Notes under the pieces: generated by a model
Databases searched by the model: none
Told to the model about the DNA's origin: nothing
The model's input: only the letters and a program-made list of their open reading frames with translations
Shown: positions 1 to 9,023 of the stretch, in pieces
Layout of the letters: every line of letters starts with the position of its first letter
How positions within the stretch are numbered: position 1 is the first letter of the stretch
Assembly: GCF_046844695.1 (NCBI RefSeq)
Contig: NZ_CP177354.1
Coordinates: 620,001 to 684,000 of the forward strand
DNA: 64,000 bases
Reading direction: 5' to 3'
Source: Pokkaliibacter plantistimulans
Lineage (GTDB): Bacteria; Pseudomonadota; Gammaproteobacteria; Pseudomonadales; Balneatricaceae
Translations under genes and position numbers: made by a program

Positions 1-422
1 GTGCTTTTATTGAGCACGCAGAAGTGTTTGGCAACTTCTATGGCACCTCGGTGGTGGCAGCGGAAAAAATCCTTAATGAAGGCAAGGACGTCATTCTGGA
101 AATCGACTGGCAGGGCGCTCAACAAGTGCGCAAGCAGATTCCGGAATCCATCGGCATCTTTATTCTGCCACCTCGTAAAGAAGCGTTGCTGGAGCGGCTG
201 AACAGCCGTGGCCAGGATGACGACGCGGTTATTGCCGGGCGCATGGCCAAGGCTGTCAGCGAAATGTCGCATTATCCCGAATATGACTATGTCATTTTCA
301 ATGACGACTTCACCTTCGCTGTCGCCGAGCTGGCCTCGGTATTTCGGGCCGAGCGCTGCAAACTGCAGCGTCAGCAACAGGTTAATGCACGTTTGCTGGC
401 TGAATTGCTGTCCGAAGTTTGA
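1..422 (+). CDS. gmk: guanylate kinase, 5' end missing
   Basis: Guanylate kinase phosphorylates GMP (and dGMP) to GDP with ATP in the cytosol. The reading frame is already open at base 3 and ends at a TGA at 420-422, so the N-terminal P-loop part lies outside the window. What remains shows the family's GMP-binding stretch (EHAEVFGNFYGTS), the IDWQGAQQVR motif and the C-terminal lid-type segment SRGQDDDAVIAGRM. About 139 residues are visible of a protein that is usually near 205. It is followed 120 bases later by rpoZ and then spoT, the classical gammaproteobacterial gmk-rpoZ-spoT order, which supports the call. Confidence 0.95.
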   Translation, partial: AFIEHAEVFGNFYGTSVVAAEKILNEGKDVILEIDWQGAQQVRKQIPESIGIFILPPRKEALLERLNSRGQDDDAVIAGRMAKAVSEMSHYPEYDYVIFNDDFTFAVAELASVFRAERCKLQRQQQVNARLLAELLSEV

Positions 423-542
423 GCAGTAGAGCTTGTTTCGGGGGCGCGGCTCACATAGAATTGCGCCTCTTGCCTGTCTGGCAGGTTTGGTTATTTTTTA
501 TACAGTTTCGTCTTATCATCGCTGAAGGGTAGACAGAAAACT

Positions 543-758
543 ATGGCACGTGTGACTGTCGAAGATTGTCTGGAAAACGTAGAAAACCGCTTTGAACTGG
601 TCATGGTTGCATCCAAGCGTGCACGCCAGCTGGCCACCGGCGGCAGAGAGCCCAAGGTAGCCTGGGAAAACGACAAGCCGACCGTGGTCGCACTGCGTGA
701 AATTGCGCAGGGTAGTGTGACGCGTACCACGCTGGAAGCCGAAGAGGAAGAGTTCTAA
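543..758 (+). CDS. rpoZ: RNA polymerase omega subunit
   Basis: The omega subunit binds the beta-prime C-terminus, helps RNA polymerase assembly and contributes to the ppGpp-binding site 1. The 71-residue product begins MARVTVEDCLENVENRFELV and contains the conserved helix VASKRARQLATGG followed by KPTVVALREIAQG, and ends in an acidic tail (EAEEEEF). E. coli omega is 91 residues, so this copy is short, as in several Pseudomonas-like species. It lies 19 bases before spoT, so the ppGpp hydrolase and the polymerase subunit that senses ppGpp are probably co-transcribed. The start is the only in-frame ATG that gives the canonical N-terminus. Confidence 0.96.
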   Translation: MARVTVEDCLENVENRFELVMVASKRARQLATGGREPKVAWENDKPTVVALREIAQGSVTRTTLEAEEEEF

Positions 759-777
759 GCAGGACCGGGGATTCTTC

Positions 778-2922
778 ATGTCGACCATCAATGCACTGGC
801 TGAGCGACTAAGCGACCACCTGACCCCTGACGAAGTCAACAAGGTCAAGCGGGCGTATTTTTACGCAGAGCAGGCGCATGATGGTCAGTCCCGCAAATCG
901 GGAGAACCCTACATCATCCATCCTCTGGCGGTGGCCGGTATTCTGGCCAACATGGGGATGGACTCTCAAAGTCTGATGGCGGCCATGTTGCATGACGTCA
1001 TTGAAGACACCGGCATTCCCAAGAATGCCTTGCGTCATCAGTTCGGCGACACGGTGTCGGAGCTGGTTGACGGGGTCAGCAAGCTCAACAAGATGGAGTT
1101 TGCCACCAAGGCCGAGGCTCAGGCCGAAAACTTCCAGAAGATGGTACTGGCGATGTCAGCGGATATCCGCGTGATCCTCGTCAAACTGTCAGACCGTCTG
1201 CATAACATGCGTACCATCGGTGCCATGTCTGCCCCCTCGCAACGTCGTATCGCCAAAGAAACACTGGATATCTACGCTCCCATTGCCGGGCGTCTGGGTA
1301 TGCATCTGGTGCGTACTGAGCTGGAAGATCTGGCTTTTGCGGCCTATTACCCCATGCGTTCCCGACGTTTGTCGGCTGCCGTGGCACAGTTTCGCGAATC
1401 ACGGCGGGAGCAGCTGGAAGAGGTGCAGAGTGTCATCGAGGAGCGCCTGTCGGCACAGGACGTTAATCATCGCATGACCTGGCGCCAGCGCCATCTGAAC
1501 AGCATCTACAAGAAGATGCTGCACGAGCGCAAAGGCCTGAAGACGATCATGGCGACTCAGGTCATCAACGTGGTGACCGATTCGGTAGAAAACTGCTACC
1601 GCATTCTCGGCCTGCTGCATGGGCTGTACAAGCCGGTGCCGGGCACCTTTTCTGATTACATTGCTATTCCCAAGGCCAACGGCTACCAGTCTCTGCATAC
1701 TACGCTGTTTACTGGCAAGGGCTTCCAGCTCGAGGTACTGATCCGTACCGAAGAAATGGAGATGGTGGCCAATCTGGGTATCGCCTGCCAGTGGGGCAGT
1801 AACAGCCAGCTGAGTGACCGTGTGCAGGGCTCGCAGCGCCGGGCGCAGCGTTGGGTGGCCGGGCTGCTGGAAATGCAGCAGCGTGCTGGCAGCTCTCTGG
1901 AGTTTATCGAGCACGTGAAGGAAGACCTGTTTCCTGATGAGGTCTATGTCTTCACCCCCAAAGGCAAAATCATGGAACTACCCCGTGGCGCAACGCCGGT
2001 GGATTTTGCCTATGCCGTACACACCCATGTGGGTAACACCTGTGTGGGTTGCTATGTTGACGGGCATCTGGCGCCACTGAGCAGCCCGTTACAGAGTGGT
2101 CAGACCGTGGAAGTGATCACCAAGGAAAGCTCTCATCCCAACATGGCGTGGCTGAGCTTTGTTGTGACTGGCAAGGCGCGCAGCAGCATTCGTCACTTCC
2201 TGAAAACGGCCGAGCGCAGTGAATCCATTGAGCTGGGACGACGTTTGCTGACTCAGGCCGCTGCCAGTGATGGCTATACCCTGGAGCAGATCAGCGAAGG
2301 GGCGCTGAATGAGCTGTTGCAGGAAACCGAGCTGTCGGGCCTTGATGATGTGCTGGAAGAAATTGGTCTTGGTAAGCGTGTGCCTCAGGTTGTGGCTCAT
2401 CGTTTGCAGCCCCGGGCGGAAGATGCTCTTGGCGTGGCTCAGCGTGGCCGCGAAGGTGCCAGCCAGTCACTGGTGATCAATGGTTCTGAAGGCATGCTGG
2501 TGAAGTTTGCCCGCTGTTGTTATCCCCTGCCCGGCGACCCTATTCTCGGGCATTTTGCCGGTGGCAGCCTGATGGTGCATCACTCTCTGTGCAAGAACAC
2601 GCTGGAGTGGCGCAAAAATCCGGAAAAGACCCTGACCTTAACCTGGGGCGAGCATATACAGCGTGAGTTCCTGGCGCCGCTGCGCATTCAGGCAGTGGCT
2701 CATCGTGAACTGTTACCCATGCTGGCCGCTGAGGCGAGTCTGGCTGATGCAGTAGTGACGCGGATGGATATGGATCGGCAGGATGATTCCGTCAGCATGG
2801 TGGAAATGCATCTGCTGGTAAAAAACCGTGTACATCTGGCGCGAGTACTCAAGCGTTTGCGTCATCTCAAACAGGTACAGCGCCTGCAACGTGTGTTGGC
2901 CAGCGTAACGGCTGCAGCCTGA
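778..2922 (+). CDS. spoT: bifunctional-type (p)ppGpp hydrolase SpoT, synthetase domain degenerate
   Basis: SpoT is the long RelA/SpoT homologue that degrades (p)ppGpp and, in most species, also makes it weakly. The 714 residues show an HD hydrolase domain (about 20-200, with H48, the H72-D73 pair and LVKLSDRLHNMR), a synthetase-like domain (about 225-340), TGS (about 385-445) and a C-terminal ACT region (about 640-714). The hydrolase motifs are intact. In the synthetase domain, however, the segment matching E. coli MDIYAFRVIV reads MATQVINVV (258-266), so the Mg-binding Asp is Ala259 and the conserved Arg is Asn264. YIAIPKANGYQSLHTT and the later EVLIRT are kept. I infer a mainly hydrolytic enzyme, with synthesis left to a RelA elsewhere. 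Confidence 0.95.
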   Translation: MSTINALAERLSDHLTPDEVNKVKRAYFYAEQAHDGQSRKSGEPYIIHPLAVAGILANMGMDSQSLMAAMLHDVIEDTGIPKNALRHQFGDTVSELVDGVSKLNKMEFATKAEAQAENFQKMVLAMSADIRVILVKLSDRLHNMRTIGAMSAPSQRRIAKETLDIYAPIAGRLGMHLVRTELEDLAFAAYYPMRSRRLSAAVAQFRESRREQLEEVQSVIEERLSAQDVNHRMTWRQRHLNSIYKKMLHERKGLKTIMATQVINVVTDSVENCYRILGLLHGLYKPVPGTFSDYIAIPKANGYQSLHTTLFTGKGFQLEVLIRTEEMEMVANLGIACQWGSNSQLSDRVQGSQRRAQRWVAGLLEMQQRAGSSLEFIEHVKEDLFPDEVYVFTPKGKIMELPRGATPVDFAYAVHTHVGNTCVGCYVDGHLAPLSSPLQSGQTVEVITKESSHPNMAWLSFVVTGKARSSIRHFLKTAERSESIELGRRLLTQAAASDGYTLEQISEGALNELLQETELSGLDDVLEEIGLGKRVPQVVAHRLQPRAEDALGVAQRGREGASQSLVINGSEGMLVKFARCCYPLPGDPILGHFAGGSLMVHHSLCKNTLEWRKNPEKTLTLTWGEHIQREFLAPLRIQAVAHRELLPMLAAEASLADAVVTRMDMDRQDDSVSMVEMHLLVKNRVHLARVLKRLRHLKQVQRLQRVLASVTAAA

Positions 2923-3379
2923 TTCACGATCACTCTCTCGGTCGTATTCCCTGCCTTTCACTCAGGTAAGCACATAGTGCCAGCAATAGAAGCTGGCTCT
3001 TCAAGTCTTATATCGCCAAGTGTTTTGTAACTGAAGGTACAATCTGGTTGCCCAACAAGGCAGTGCCGTATTGTGAATATTGTTACTGATTGTAGTGTGG
3101 GAGGTGAGAGGAATAATAAAAAGCGGGGTAAAAGTAAGAGCAGGTCGAGGAAAGGACACTCCTTGTCTATCCTCGTACCCATCCATGTTCATCCTTGACG
3201 TCGTATCCTACGGGCCTCCTGGCCAGTTTCCGGCTTTCCTTAACGTCCCTGAACATCATCCTGATGTTTGGCATCCTGCCTTCGTCCTTGTGCTGCCTAT
3301 TCTGCCATCTTTTTCAAAAAAGGGAATAGGAATTTTTCTGAATTTTAACTTTTGTAAGTTATTGCGCATTTTTGTGTGC
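2923..3379. other. intergenic region after spoT, no gene seen
   Basis: These 457 bases separate spoT from the convergent SDR gene. No reading frame here has a convincing start, codon use or recognisable protein. The stretch 3070-3140 is purine-rich and AT-rich. A small inverted repeat, AACATCA-TCC-TGATGTT, lies at 3252-3268 and could fold, but it has no strong T-tract. In other gammaproteobacteria trmH or ridA commonly follows spoT; neither is present. Confidence 0.5.
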
Positions 3380-4207
3380 TTATAGTAGTGATAAATACCC
3401 CTCCCGATAGTCGGGATAGTGAAAAGCATAGCCCGTTTCGATTAAACGCGTGTTACAACAACGTTTACTTCCCCCGCGAGAGCGCAATGCAGCTGTTTCC
3501 ATTACACACACTTGCAGTTGCGTCGCTAACCACTGGCACACTTCATGAAGCGGCGCAGGGGTTGAGTCGGTGAGCAGGTAACAGTCGGCCAGCGCTTTTC
3601 CCTGTTTACAAACTTGCAACATATGTACCATGGCAGCCACGGCATCATCCTGATGAATACGATTGGAATAGTAAGGTGGTTCAGCAGGATGGCAGATGCC
3701 CTGGCGTACCTGCTCCAGCAGATGATTGCGCCCGGCCCCATAAATGCCGCTCAGGCGCAGAATGGTGGCTGGAAAGGTGCTTTGGCGGGCCATCGCCTCG
3801 GCTTCCAGCAGGATACGACCGCTGAAGCTGCCGGGATGTGTCGGGCTGTTTTCATCTACCCATTCGCCCTGATCCTGGCCGTAAACGCTGGTACTGGAAA
3901 TAAAGAACAGGCGCTGAGGTGGCCGGGGCAAGGCTGCTAGTAGGTGTTGCAGTGCCTGCACATAAACAGTGCGATAGCCAGCTTCAGTCCGCTCCGTCGG
4001 CGCCAGCATGTAAAACACAAAGTCGGTAGCGGGTAATGTAGCTGTCAGCGGCTGGCTCAGATCGTGATAATGCAGGGTCACTCCCGGCAACTCACGTGGG
4101 CTGCGACAGAGGGCATGCACCTCATAGCCCTGATGGGCCAGTGTCAGTGCCAGTGGGCTGCCGAGTTTACCGCAGCCAGCGATCAGAACGGATGTAGGCA
4201 TTTGCAT
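3380..4207 (-). CDS. NAD(P)-dependent SDR-type epimerase/dehydratase family protein
   Basis: An extended short-chain dehydrogenase-like protein of 275 residues. The N-terminus carries a Rossmann dinucleotide site of the atypical form VLIAGCGKLGSPLA. SSTSVYG in the middle and a downstream YGAGRN segment resemble the catalytic region of NAD-dependent epimerase/dehydratases of the YeeZ type. The usual YxxxK is not evident (SGRILLEAEAMA occupies that place), so the catalytic activity and substrate are unknown. It is read against its neighbours, converging on spoT and divergent from oxyR. A second ATG six bases in (4201) is an equally good start. The name is by fold only; no pathway is implied by context. 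Confidence 0.75.
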   Translation of the reverse strand: MQMPTSVLIAGCGKLGSPLALTLAHQGYEVHALCRSPRELPGVTLHYHDLSQPLTATLPATDFVFYMLAPTERTEAGYRTVYVQALQHLLAALPRPPQRLFFISSTSVYGQDQGEWVDENSPTHPGSFSGRILLEAEAMARQSTFPATILRLSGIYGAGRNHLLEQVRQGICHPAEPPYYSNRIHQDDAVAAMVHMLQVCKQGKALADCYLLTDSTPAPLHEVCQWLATQLQVCVMETAALRSRGGSKRCCNTRLIETGYAFHYPDYREGYLSLL

Positions 4208-4241
4208 TAACTGGATATATCCACAGCTTTTTGGTATTGGC

Positions 4242-4247
4242 TATAAT
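4242..4247 (+). promoter_or_regulatory. candidate -10 box upstream of oxyR
   Basis: A perfect TATAAT lies 143 bases before the oxyR ATG, in the divergent region between the SDR gene and oxyR. No good -35 hexamer is present at 16-18 bases upstream, as might be expected for a regulated or activator-dependent promoter. Just downstream, GCCGGA-TCA-TCCGGC (4252-4266) forms a small perfect hairpin. Assignment to oxyR is by orientation only. Confidence 0.4.
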
Positions 4248-4389
4248 GGCAGCCGGATCATCCGGCAACAAGGTGGATGTCGATCCTTCTCAAAGACGCT
4301 CTCGAGGCGGTGATACACATAACCGCTCAATGACTGCCGTCTATGAGGAGTAACAGCGATAAGTTGAAGTAGCTCAGGAACAGGCCCAG

Positions 4390-5298
4390 ATGACACTTAC
4401 AGAACTCAAGTACATAGTCACCCTCGCACAGGAACAGCACTTTGGTCGGGCCGCAGAGCGCTGTTTCGTCAGTCAGCCTACGCTCAGTGTGGCCGTCAAG
4501 AAACTCGAGGATGAGCTGGGGATTGCCCTGTTCGAGCGCTCCAAGAATGCAGTGCGCACCACGCCGATGGGCGACACCATCATTCAGCAGGCTCAGCGTG
4601 TGCTGGAAGAAAGCGAGCGTATCCGCGAGCTGGCCACAGCCGGTAAAGATCAGTTGCGCAGCCCGTTGCGACTGGGAGCGATTTACACCATCGGGCCGTA
4701 TCTGTTCCCTCACCTGATCCCCCAGATGAAGCAAAAAGCCCCCGATATGCCACTGTATATCGAGGAAAACTACACCTCGGTGCTGCGCCGCAAACTGCGC
4801 AATGGTGAGCTGGATGTGATCATCGTTGCCCTGCCCTTTACCGAGCCTGATGTACTGACGCTACCGCTGTACGATGAGCCTTTCGTCATGCTGATGCCCT
4901 GCTCTGATGAGATGGCCAAGCAGGAAACGGTGGATGCCAACAATATTCGCTGCAATGACATGCTGCTCCTGGGAGAAGGTCATTGTTTCCGTGATCAGGT
5001 CATGCAGGCCTGCCCCAGTCTGCGTGACAGCGAAACACAGCAGAGCATTACCGAAGGCAGCTCGCTGGAAACTTTGCGCCACATGGTGGCTTCCGGCTTC
5101 GGTATTACCATTCTGCCGCTGTCGGCGGCGGGCGAAGGGCTGTATGCCCCCGGCCTGCTCTGTACCCGTCCTTTTACCTCACCTCAGCCGATGCGCACCG
5201 TAGCACTGGCATGGCGTGCCAGCTTCCCGCGACCGAAAGCCATCGATGTGCTGCGTGACACCATCAAACAGTGCAATCTGCGGGTACTTCCTGCATGA
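4390..5298 (+). CDS. oxyR: LysR-type peroxide sensor OxyR
   Basis: OxyR is the thiol-based transcriptional activator of the peroxide stress regulon. The 302-residue protein has the LysR winged helix-turn-helix (residues 1-65; FGRAAERCFVSQPTLSVAVK) and a LysR substrate-binding-type regulatory domain. The redox cysteines are present exactly at the E. coli positions: C199 in GEGHCFRDQ and C208, nine residues on. Length matches E. coli OxyR (305). The 3' end overlaps the recG start by four bases (ATGA), so the two genes are translationally coupled. The oxyR-recG pairing is well known in Pseudomonas and relatives. Confidence 0.96.
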   Translation: MTLTELKYIVTLAQEQHFGRAAERCFVSQPTLSVAVKKLEDELGIALFERSKNAVRTTPMGDTIIQQAQRVLEESERIRELATAGKDQLRSPLRLGAIYTIGPYLFPHLIPQMKQKAPDMPLYIEENYTSVLRRKLRNGELDVIIVALPFTEPDVLTLPLYDEPFVMLMPCSDEMAKQETVDANNIRCNDMLLLGEGHCFRDQVMQACPSLRDSETQQSITEGSSLETLRHMVASGFGITILPLSAAGEGLYAPGLLCTRPFTSPQPMRTVALAWRASFPRPKAIDVLRDTIKQCNLRVLPA

Positions 5299-7388
5299 CG
5301 CCAGCCAGTCTCGATCAGATCGAGATCGCATTACTCAAAGGCGCTGGCCCGGCGGTGGTCGAGCGCTGTGAACGTCTGGGTCTGCACAGTGTGCAGGATC
5401 TGTTGTTTCACCTGCCTTTGCGCTATCAGGATCGCACTCGGATCACGCCACTGGGTTCGCTGCGTCCGGGTGACGAAGTGATGGTCGAAGGCTATATCCG
5501 GGTTGCCGATATCATCAAAGGCAAGCGCCGCAGTCTGCTGTGCAAGATTCAGGATGGCTCCGGTACGCTGACGTTGCGCTTCTTTCATTTCTCCCAGGCC
5601 CAGCGGGTCGCGCTGCGCAGCGGTGAACTGTTGCGAGGCTTCGGCGAGGTGCGGGTTGGCCCCAATGGCCTGGAAATGGTTCACCCTGAATACAAGGTGC
5701 TGCAGGCGGATAGCCCACCCGCCGATCTGTCACAGGCATTGACGGCGATTTATCCCGCCACCGAAGGGCTGACTCAAGCCCGTCTGCGCCAGCTGTCAGA
5801 TCAGGCTCTGTCGATGCTGCAGCGGCGGGAGAATGCACTGACTGACTGGGTGCCCGCCGAGCTGCTGCGTCAGCACCGTCTCTGTTCACTGGAGGAGGCC
5901 CTTCTCTATCTGCACCGTCCCCCTGCCGGGATATCGCAGGAGCGCCTGCTCAGCACCACCGAACCGCATCGCCAGCGTCTGGTTTTTGAGGAGTTGCTGG
6001 CTCATCACCTGAGTCTGATCAAATTACGCCAGCAGGCATTGCGGATTGACGCACCGGTGCTGACGGGGGACCAGTCTTTACGGCAGGCACTGCTTGCCTC
6101 CCTGCCCTTCAGCCTGACCAACGCGCAGCAGCGAGTGGTTCAAGAAGTGGCTGAGGATATGAATAAATCGGCGCCTATGTTGCGACTGGTGCAGGGCGAT
6201 GTGGGCTCCGGCAAGACGGTCGTGGCGGCCCTTGCAGCGTTACAGGCAGTGGAATCCGGCTTTCAGGCGGTGATGATGGCGCCCACCGAGATTCTGGCCG
6301 AGCAGCATTTTCATAACTTCAGTCGCTGGCTGGAGCCGCTAGGGCTGAAGGTGGCCTGGCTGGCAGGTAAGCTCAAGGGCAAGGCCCGGCAGCAGTCGCT
6401 TGAGGCGATTGCCAGCGGAGAAGCGCGGGTGATTGTCGGCACTCATGCGCTGTTTCAGGATGATGTGTCCTTTGCCCATCTCGGGCTGGTCATCATTGAT
6501 GAACAGCATCGCTTCGGGGTGCATCAGCGTCTGGCGCTGCGAGAGAAGGGCATGCATCAGGGCAAGGCGCCACATCAGCTGATCATGACCGCCACACCTA
6601 TTCCCCGTACTCTGGCCATGGTGGCTTATGCCGACCTCGACTGCTCTGTCATTGATGAGCTGCCACCCGGGCGTACACCAATTCAGACCGTGGTGATTGC
6701 TGACCAGCGTCGTGATGCGGTGATTGAGCGTGTGCGTGGTGCCTGCATGGCGGGCCGTCAGGCCTATTGGGTTTGCACCCTGATTGAAGAGTCGGAAGTG
6801 CTGGAGTGTCAGGCTGCCGAGGCGACCACCGAGCAACTCAAGGAAGCCTTGCCTGAGCTCAAGATAGGTCTGGTACACGGGCGCATGAAGGCGACGGAAA
6901 AGGCGGCTGTCATGGCCGAGTTCAAAGCCGGTGACCTGCACCTGCTGGTAGCGACCACGGTTATCGAAGTGGGCGTCGATGTGCCCAATGCCAGTGTCAT
7001 GATCATCGAGAATCCCGAGCGGCTTGGGCTGGCGCAGCTGCACCAGCTGCGGGGCCGGGTCGGGCGTGGCTCAGTAGAAAGCTTCTGTGTGCTGATGTAT
7101 CACGCCCCGCTGTCGCAGCAGGGCAAGGCTCGACTGGGGGTCATGCGGGACAGTACCGACGGTTTTGTGATTGCCGAGAAGGATCTGGAGCTGCGCGGGC
7201 CGGGTGAGGTGCTGGGAACGCGTCAGACCGGGCTGGTGCAGTTCCGTATTGCTGATCTCAGTCAGGATGAGCACTGGCTGGATGCGGTGCATGAGGCCGG
7301 TGACTGGGTGATGCGTCATCGCCCTGACATCAGTGAACCGCTGATCCGCCGCTGGCTGGGACAGGCGGAGCGCTATTCGCAGGCCTGA
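5295..7388 (+). CDS. recG: ATP-dependent DNA helicase RecG
   Basis: RecG is a double-stranded DNA translocase that remodels stalled replication forks and Holliday junctions. The 697-residue protein (E. coli 693) has an N-terminal wedge with an OB fold (roughly 55-150), then a superfamily 2 motor: Walker A GDVGSGKTVVAA near residue 302, the DEQH box IIDEQHRFG near 400, TATPIPRTLA, and the C-terminal motifs VATTVIEVGVDVPNA and LHQLRGRVGRG. I chose the ATG at 5295 because it gives MTPASLDQIE and overlaps the oxyR stop; a GTG at 5271 is in frame but lies inside oxyR and would add a non-conserved leader. Confidence 0.97.
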   Translation: MTPASLDQIEIALLKGAGPAVVERCERLGLHSVQDLLFHLPLRYQDRTRITPLGSLRPGDEVMVEGYIRVADIIKGKRRSLLCKIQDGSGTLTLRFFHFSQAQRVALRSGELLRGFGEVRVGPNGLEMVHPEYKVLQADSPPADLSQALTAIYPATEGLTQARLRQLSDQALSMLQRRENALTDWVPAELLRQHRLCSLEEALLYLHRPPAGISQERLLSTTEPHRQRLVFEELLAHHLSLIKLRQQALRIDAPVLTGDQSLRQALLASLPFSLTNAQQRVVQEVAEDMNKSAPMLRLVQGDVGSGKTVVAALAALQAVESGFQAVMMAPTEILAEQHFHNFSRWLEPLGLKVAWLAGKLKGKARQQSLEAIASGEARVIVGTHALFQDDVSFAHLGLVIIDEQHRFGVHQRLALREKGMHQGKAPHQLIMTATPIPRTLAMVAYADLDCSVIDELPPGRTPIQTVVIADQRRDAVIERVRGACMAGRQAYWVCTLIEESEVLECQAAEATTEQLKEALPELKIGLVHGRMKATEKAAVMAEFKAGDLHLLVATTVIEVGVDVPNASVMIIENPERLGLAQLHQLRGRVGRGSVESFCVLMYHAPLSQQGKARLGVMRDSTDGFVIAEKDLELRGPGEVLGTRQTGLVQFRIADLSQDEHWLDAVHEAGDWVMRHRPDISEPLIRRWLGQAERYSQA

Positions 7389-7496
7389 TCAGGCAGTATC
7401 CACCGAGTCAGGCTGCTATACTGTGCCGCTGCCACGACATGCCGGATTGCCCTGGTATGTTGTTTTAACAAGAAGCGTGAAACGAATAGCCGACCG

Positions 7497-8003
7497 ATGA
7501 TTACCGAAACCCAGCTGGACTGGCTGACTCGCCAGCTTGAGCGCGCCCCGCGTGGCCTGGAAGACATTGCTGCCAGCAGCGCCACGGGCATTCCCCTGGT
7601 AGTGCGCATGCGCGCAGTGATGGAAGGCAAACCCTTCCCTACCCTGTACTGGCTGACCAGCCGCGATCTGTTCAAGACCATCTCCACCATCGAAGCAGGC
7701 GGCTATATCAAGCGTCTGGAGGCGGAGGTGCAGGATAATCCCGAGCTGAAAGCCGCGCTGCATGCCAGCCATCAGGATTATGTCGATCAGCGTAATGGTT
7801 TTATGCGGGAAGAAGACCGGGAGCTACTGGCGACGCAGGGCAAGCTGGAATATCTGCAGAAGCTCGGTGTGGGGGGGATTGCCGACTGGGACCGCGTGCG
7901 TTGCCTGCATATGCACTATGCCCATCACCTGTGTGGTTACAATGTGATCGGCCAGCGTCTGGAAGCGGAATTTCAGCTCAGCCAGCTGGCGATTCAGTTC
8001 TGA
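7497..8003 (+). CDS. DUF501 family protein
   Basis: A 168-residue cytosolic protein without signal peptide or membrane segments. The segment ATGIPLVVRMRAVMEGKPFP followed by TLYWLTSRDLFKTISTIEAGGYI matches the conserved core of the DUF501 family, which is widespread in bacteria and has no established biochemical role. A His/Cys-rich motif near the C-terminus (CLHMHYAHHLCGYN) is notable and could bind a metal, but that is a guess. The gene is alone between recG and the convergent uxuR-like regulator, 108 bases downstream of recG. Confidence 0.8.
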   Translation: MITETQLDWLTRQLERAPRGLEDIAASSATGIPLVVRMRAVMEGKPFPTLYWLTSRDLFKTISTIEAGGYIKRLEAEVQDNPELKAALHASHQDYVDQRNGFMREEDRELLATQGKLEYLQKLGVGGIADWDRVRCLHMHYAHHLCGYNVIGQRLEAEFQLSQLAIQF

Positions 8004-8071
8004 CCCTGCCGTCTTGCTGAGGGTGCCTCACATGGCTCCCTCATCCTTCCTCTACCTGTTCTTCCGATTGA

Positions 8072-8806
8072 CTACTGCGCACGCAGATTGCTGAACAGAT
8101 AGCCGTCAAAGTTCGGGTCATCGGTATCCGACAGGGCAAACAGGGTGGTCTTGACGTTTTCCAGATGCTGCCACATCGCCTGACGTGCGCCCTGAGCATC
8201 GCGTTTGCGTAACTGGTTGAGAATGGCGCGGTGATCCTCCAGCCAGTTGGCCCGGTATGACAGGTCCATGATGCGTTTGTGCAGGGTCTGCCACATCGGG
8301 CTGCGATCGCGGCGATCCCACAGCTGCGTACACATTTCCAGCAGCAGGCTGTTTTGTGTTGAGCGGGCGATCAGCAGATGAAAGCGCCGGTCGGCATCCT
8401 CACTGACTTCCACCGAAGCCATCATGGTGTCTTCCAGATCCAGCATTTCCTGCATCTGCTGAATATCCTGCTTGGTCACCGTCTGCGCGGCGCAGGCGGC
8501 AATGGAGCTTTCCAGCACCTGTCGGGCCTGCAACAGCTCGAACGGGCCAATATCCTCATCCGGTACGCGTTGTGGCGATACGGGGCTGCCGGGCCGCTGG
8601 CGCAGATAGATGCCTGAGCCCTGGCGTACCTCTATCCAGCCTTCAATTTCCAGCATGATAAAGGCTTCACGCACCACCGTGCGGCTGGTGCCAAAACGTT
8701 CGGCATAGGCGCGTTCGGTGGGTAGCTTGCAGCCTGGAGCAAGTTCCTGCTGGGCCAGATCAGCTTTGATCTGCTCACCAATGTCACGATAGAGGCGTTC
8801 GGTCAT
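8072..8806 (-). CDS. uxuR: GntR/FadR-family repressor, UxuR/ExuR type
   Basis: A 244-residue FadR-subfamily regulator. Residues 5-70 form the GntR winged helix (LPTERAYAERFGTSRTVVRE, then LEIEGWIEVRQGSGIYL). Residues about 95-225 form the all-helical FCD effector domain with the metal-binding histidines expected of the family (RRFHLLIA, later LEDHRAILN). It is transcribed divergently from uxuB-uxuA, the genes for fructuronate reduction and mannonate dehydration. The region between them carries four TGGTATGC-type sites closely resembling the E. coli UxuR/ExuR consensus (TTGGTATACCAA). I infer a hexuronate-responsive repressor of uxuBA and of itself; UxuR versus ExuR cannot be separated here. 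Confidence 0.85.
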   Translation of the reverse strand: MTERLYRDIGEQIKADLAQQELAPGCKLPTERAYAERFGTSRTVVREAFIMLEIEGWIEVRQGSGIYLRQRPGSPVSPQRVPDEDIGPFELLQARQVLESSIAACAAQTVTKQDIQQMQEMLDLEDTMMASVEVSEDADRRFHLLIARSTQNSLLLEMCTQLWDRRDRSPMWQTLHKRIMDLSYRANWLEDHRAILNQLRKRDAQGARQAMWQHLENVKTTLFALSDTDDPNFDGYLFSNLRAQ

Positions 8807-8867
8807 GGGGTGTTGATACGGGCAGAGGGGTGAGTGGCTAGGTGCAAACTATACCTGTGGCCATGAC

Positions 8868-8877
8868 TGGTATGCCA
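8868..8877. promoter_or_regulatory. UxuR/ExuR-like operator 1
   Basis: TGGTATGCCA, one of four similar sites between the divergent regulator and uxuB. It lies 62 bases upstream of the regulator start, so it is placed for autoregulation. Confidence 0.7.
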
Positions 8878-8897
8878 TAGAAAAATTTTCTATTTAT

Positions 8898-8907
8898 TGG
8901 TATGCCA
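8898..8907. promoter_or_regulatory. UxuR/ExuR-like operator 2
   Basis: TGGTATGCCA within the longer near-palindrome ATTGGTATGCCAAT (8896-8909). This is the best match of the four to the E. coli UxuR/ExuR consensus TTGGTATACCAA. It is centred about 30 bases from operator 1, roughly three helical turns. Confidence 0.75.
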
Positions 8908-9002
8908 ATTTGATGCTAAGGTAGCGCCCTGTGCTGACCGTACTGTATGGCATTTCACCAGCAAGCAGCACAGGAGGCTCATTACGAGCGTGATACATCA
9001 GC

Positions 9003-9012
9003 TGGTATGCAG
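9003..9012. promoter_or_regulatory. UxuR/ExuR-like operator 3 (imperfect)
   Basis: TGGTATGCAG, sharing the first eight bases of the other sites but with a changed right half. It is 21 bases upstream of operator 4, two helical turns, so cooperative binding is plausible. Confidence 0.5.
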
Positions 9013-9023
9013 CGATTCCATTC

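Noticed and set aside
3080..3385. 101-codon plus-strand frame after spoT
   Set aside because: No ribosome site, unusual composition, hydrophobic tail without a plausible start, and it overlaps the end of the SDR gene.
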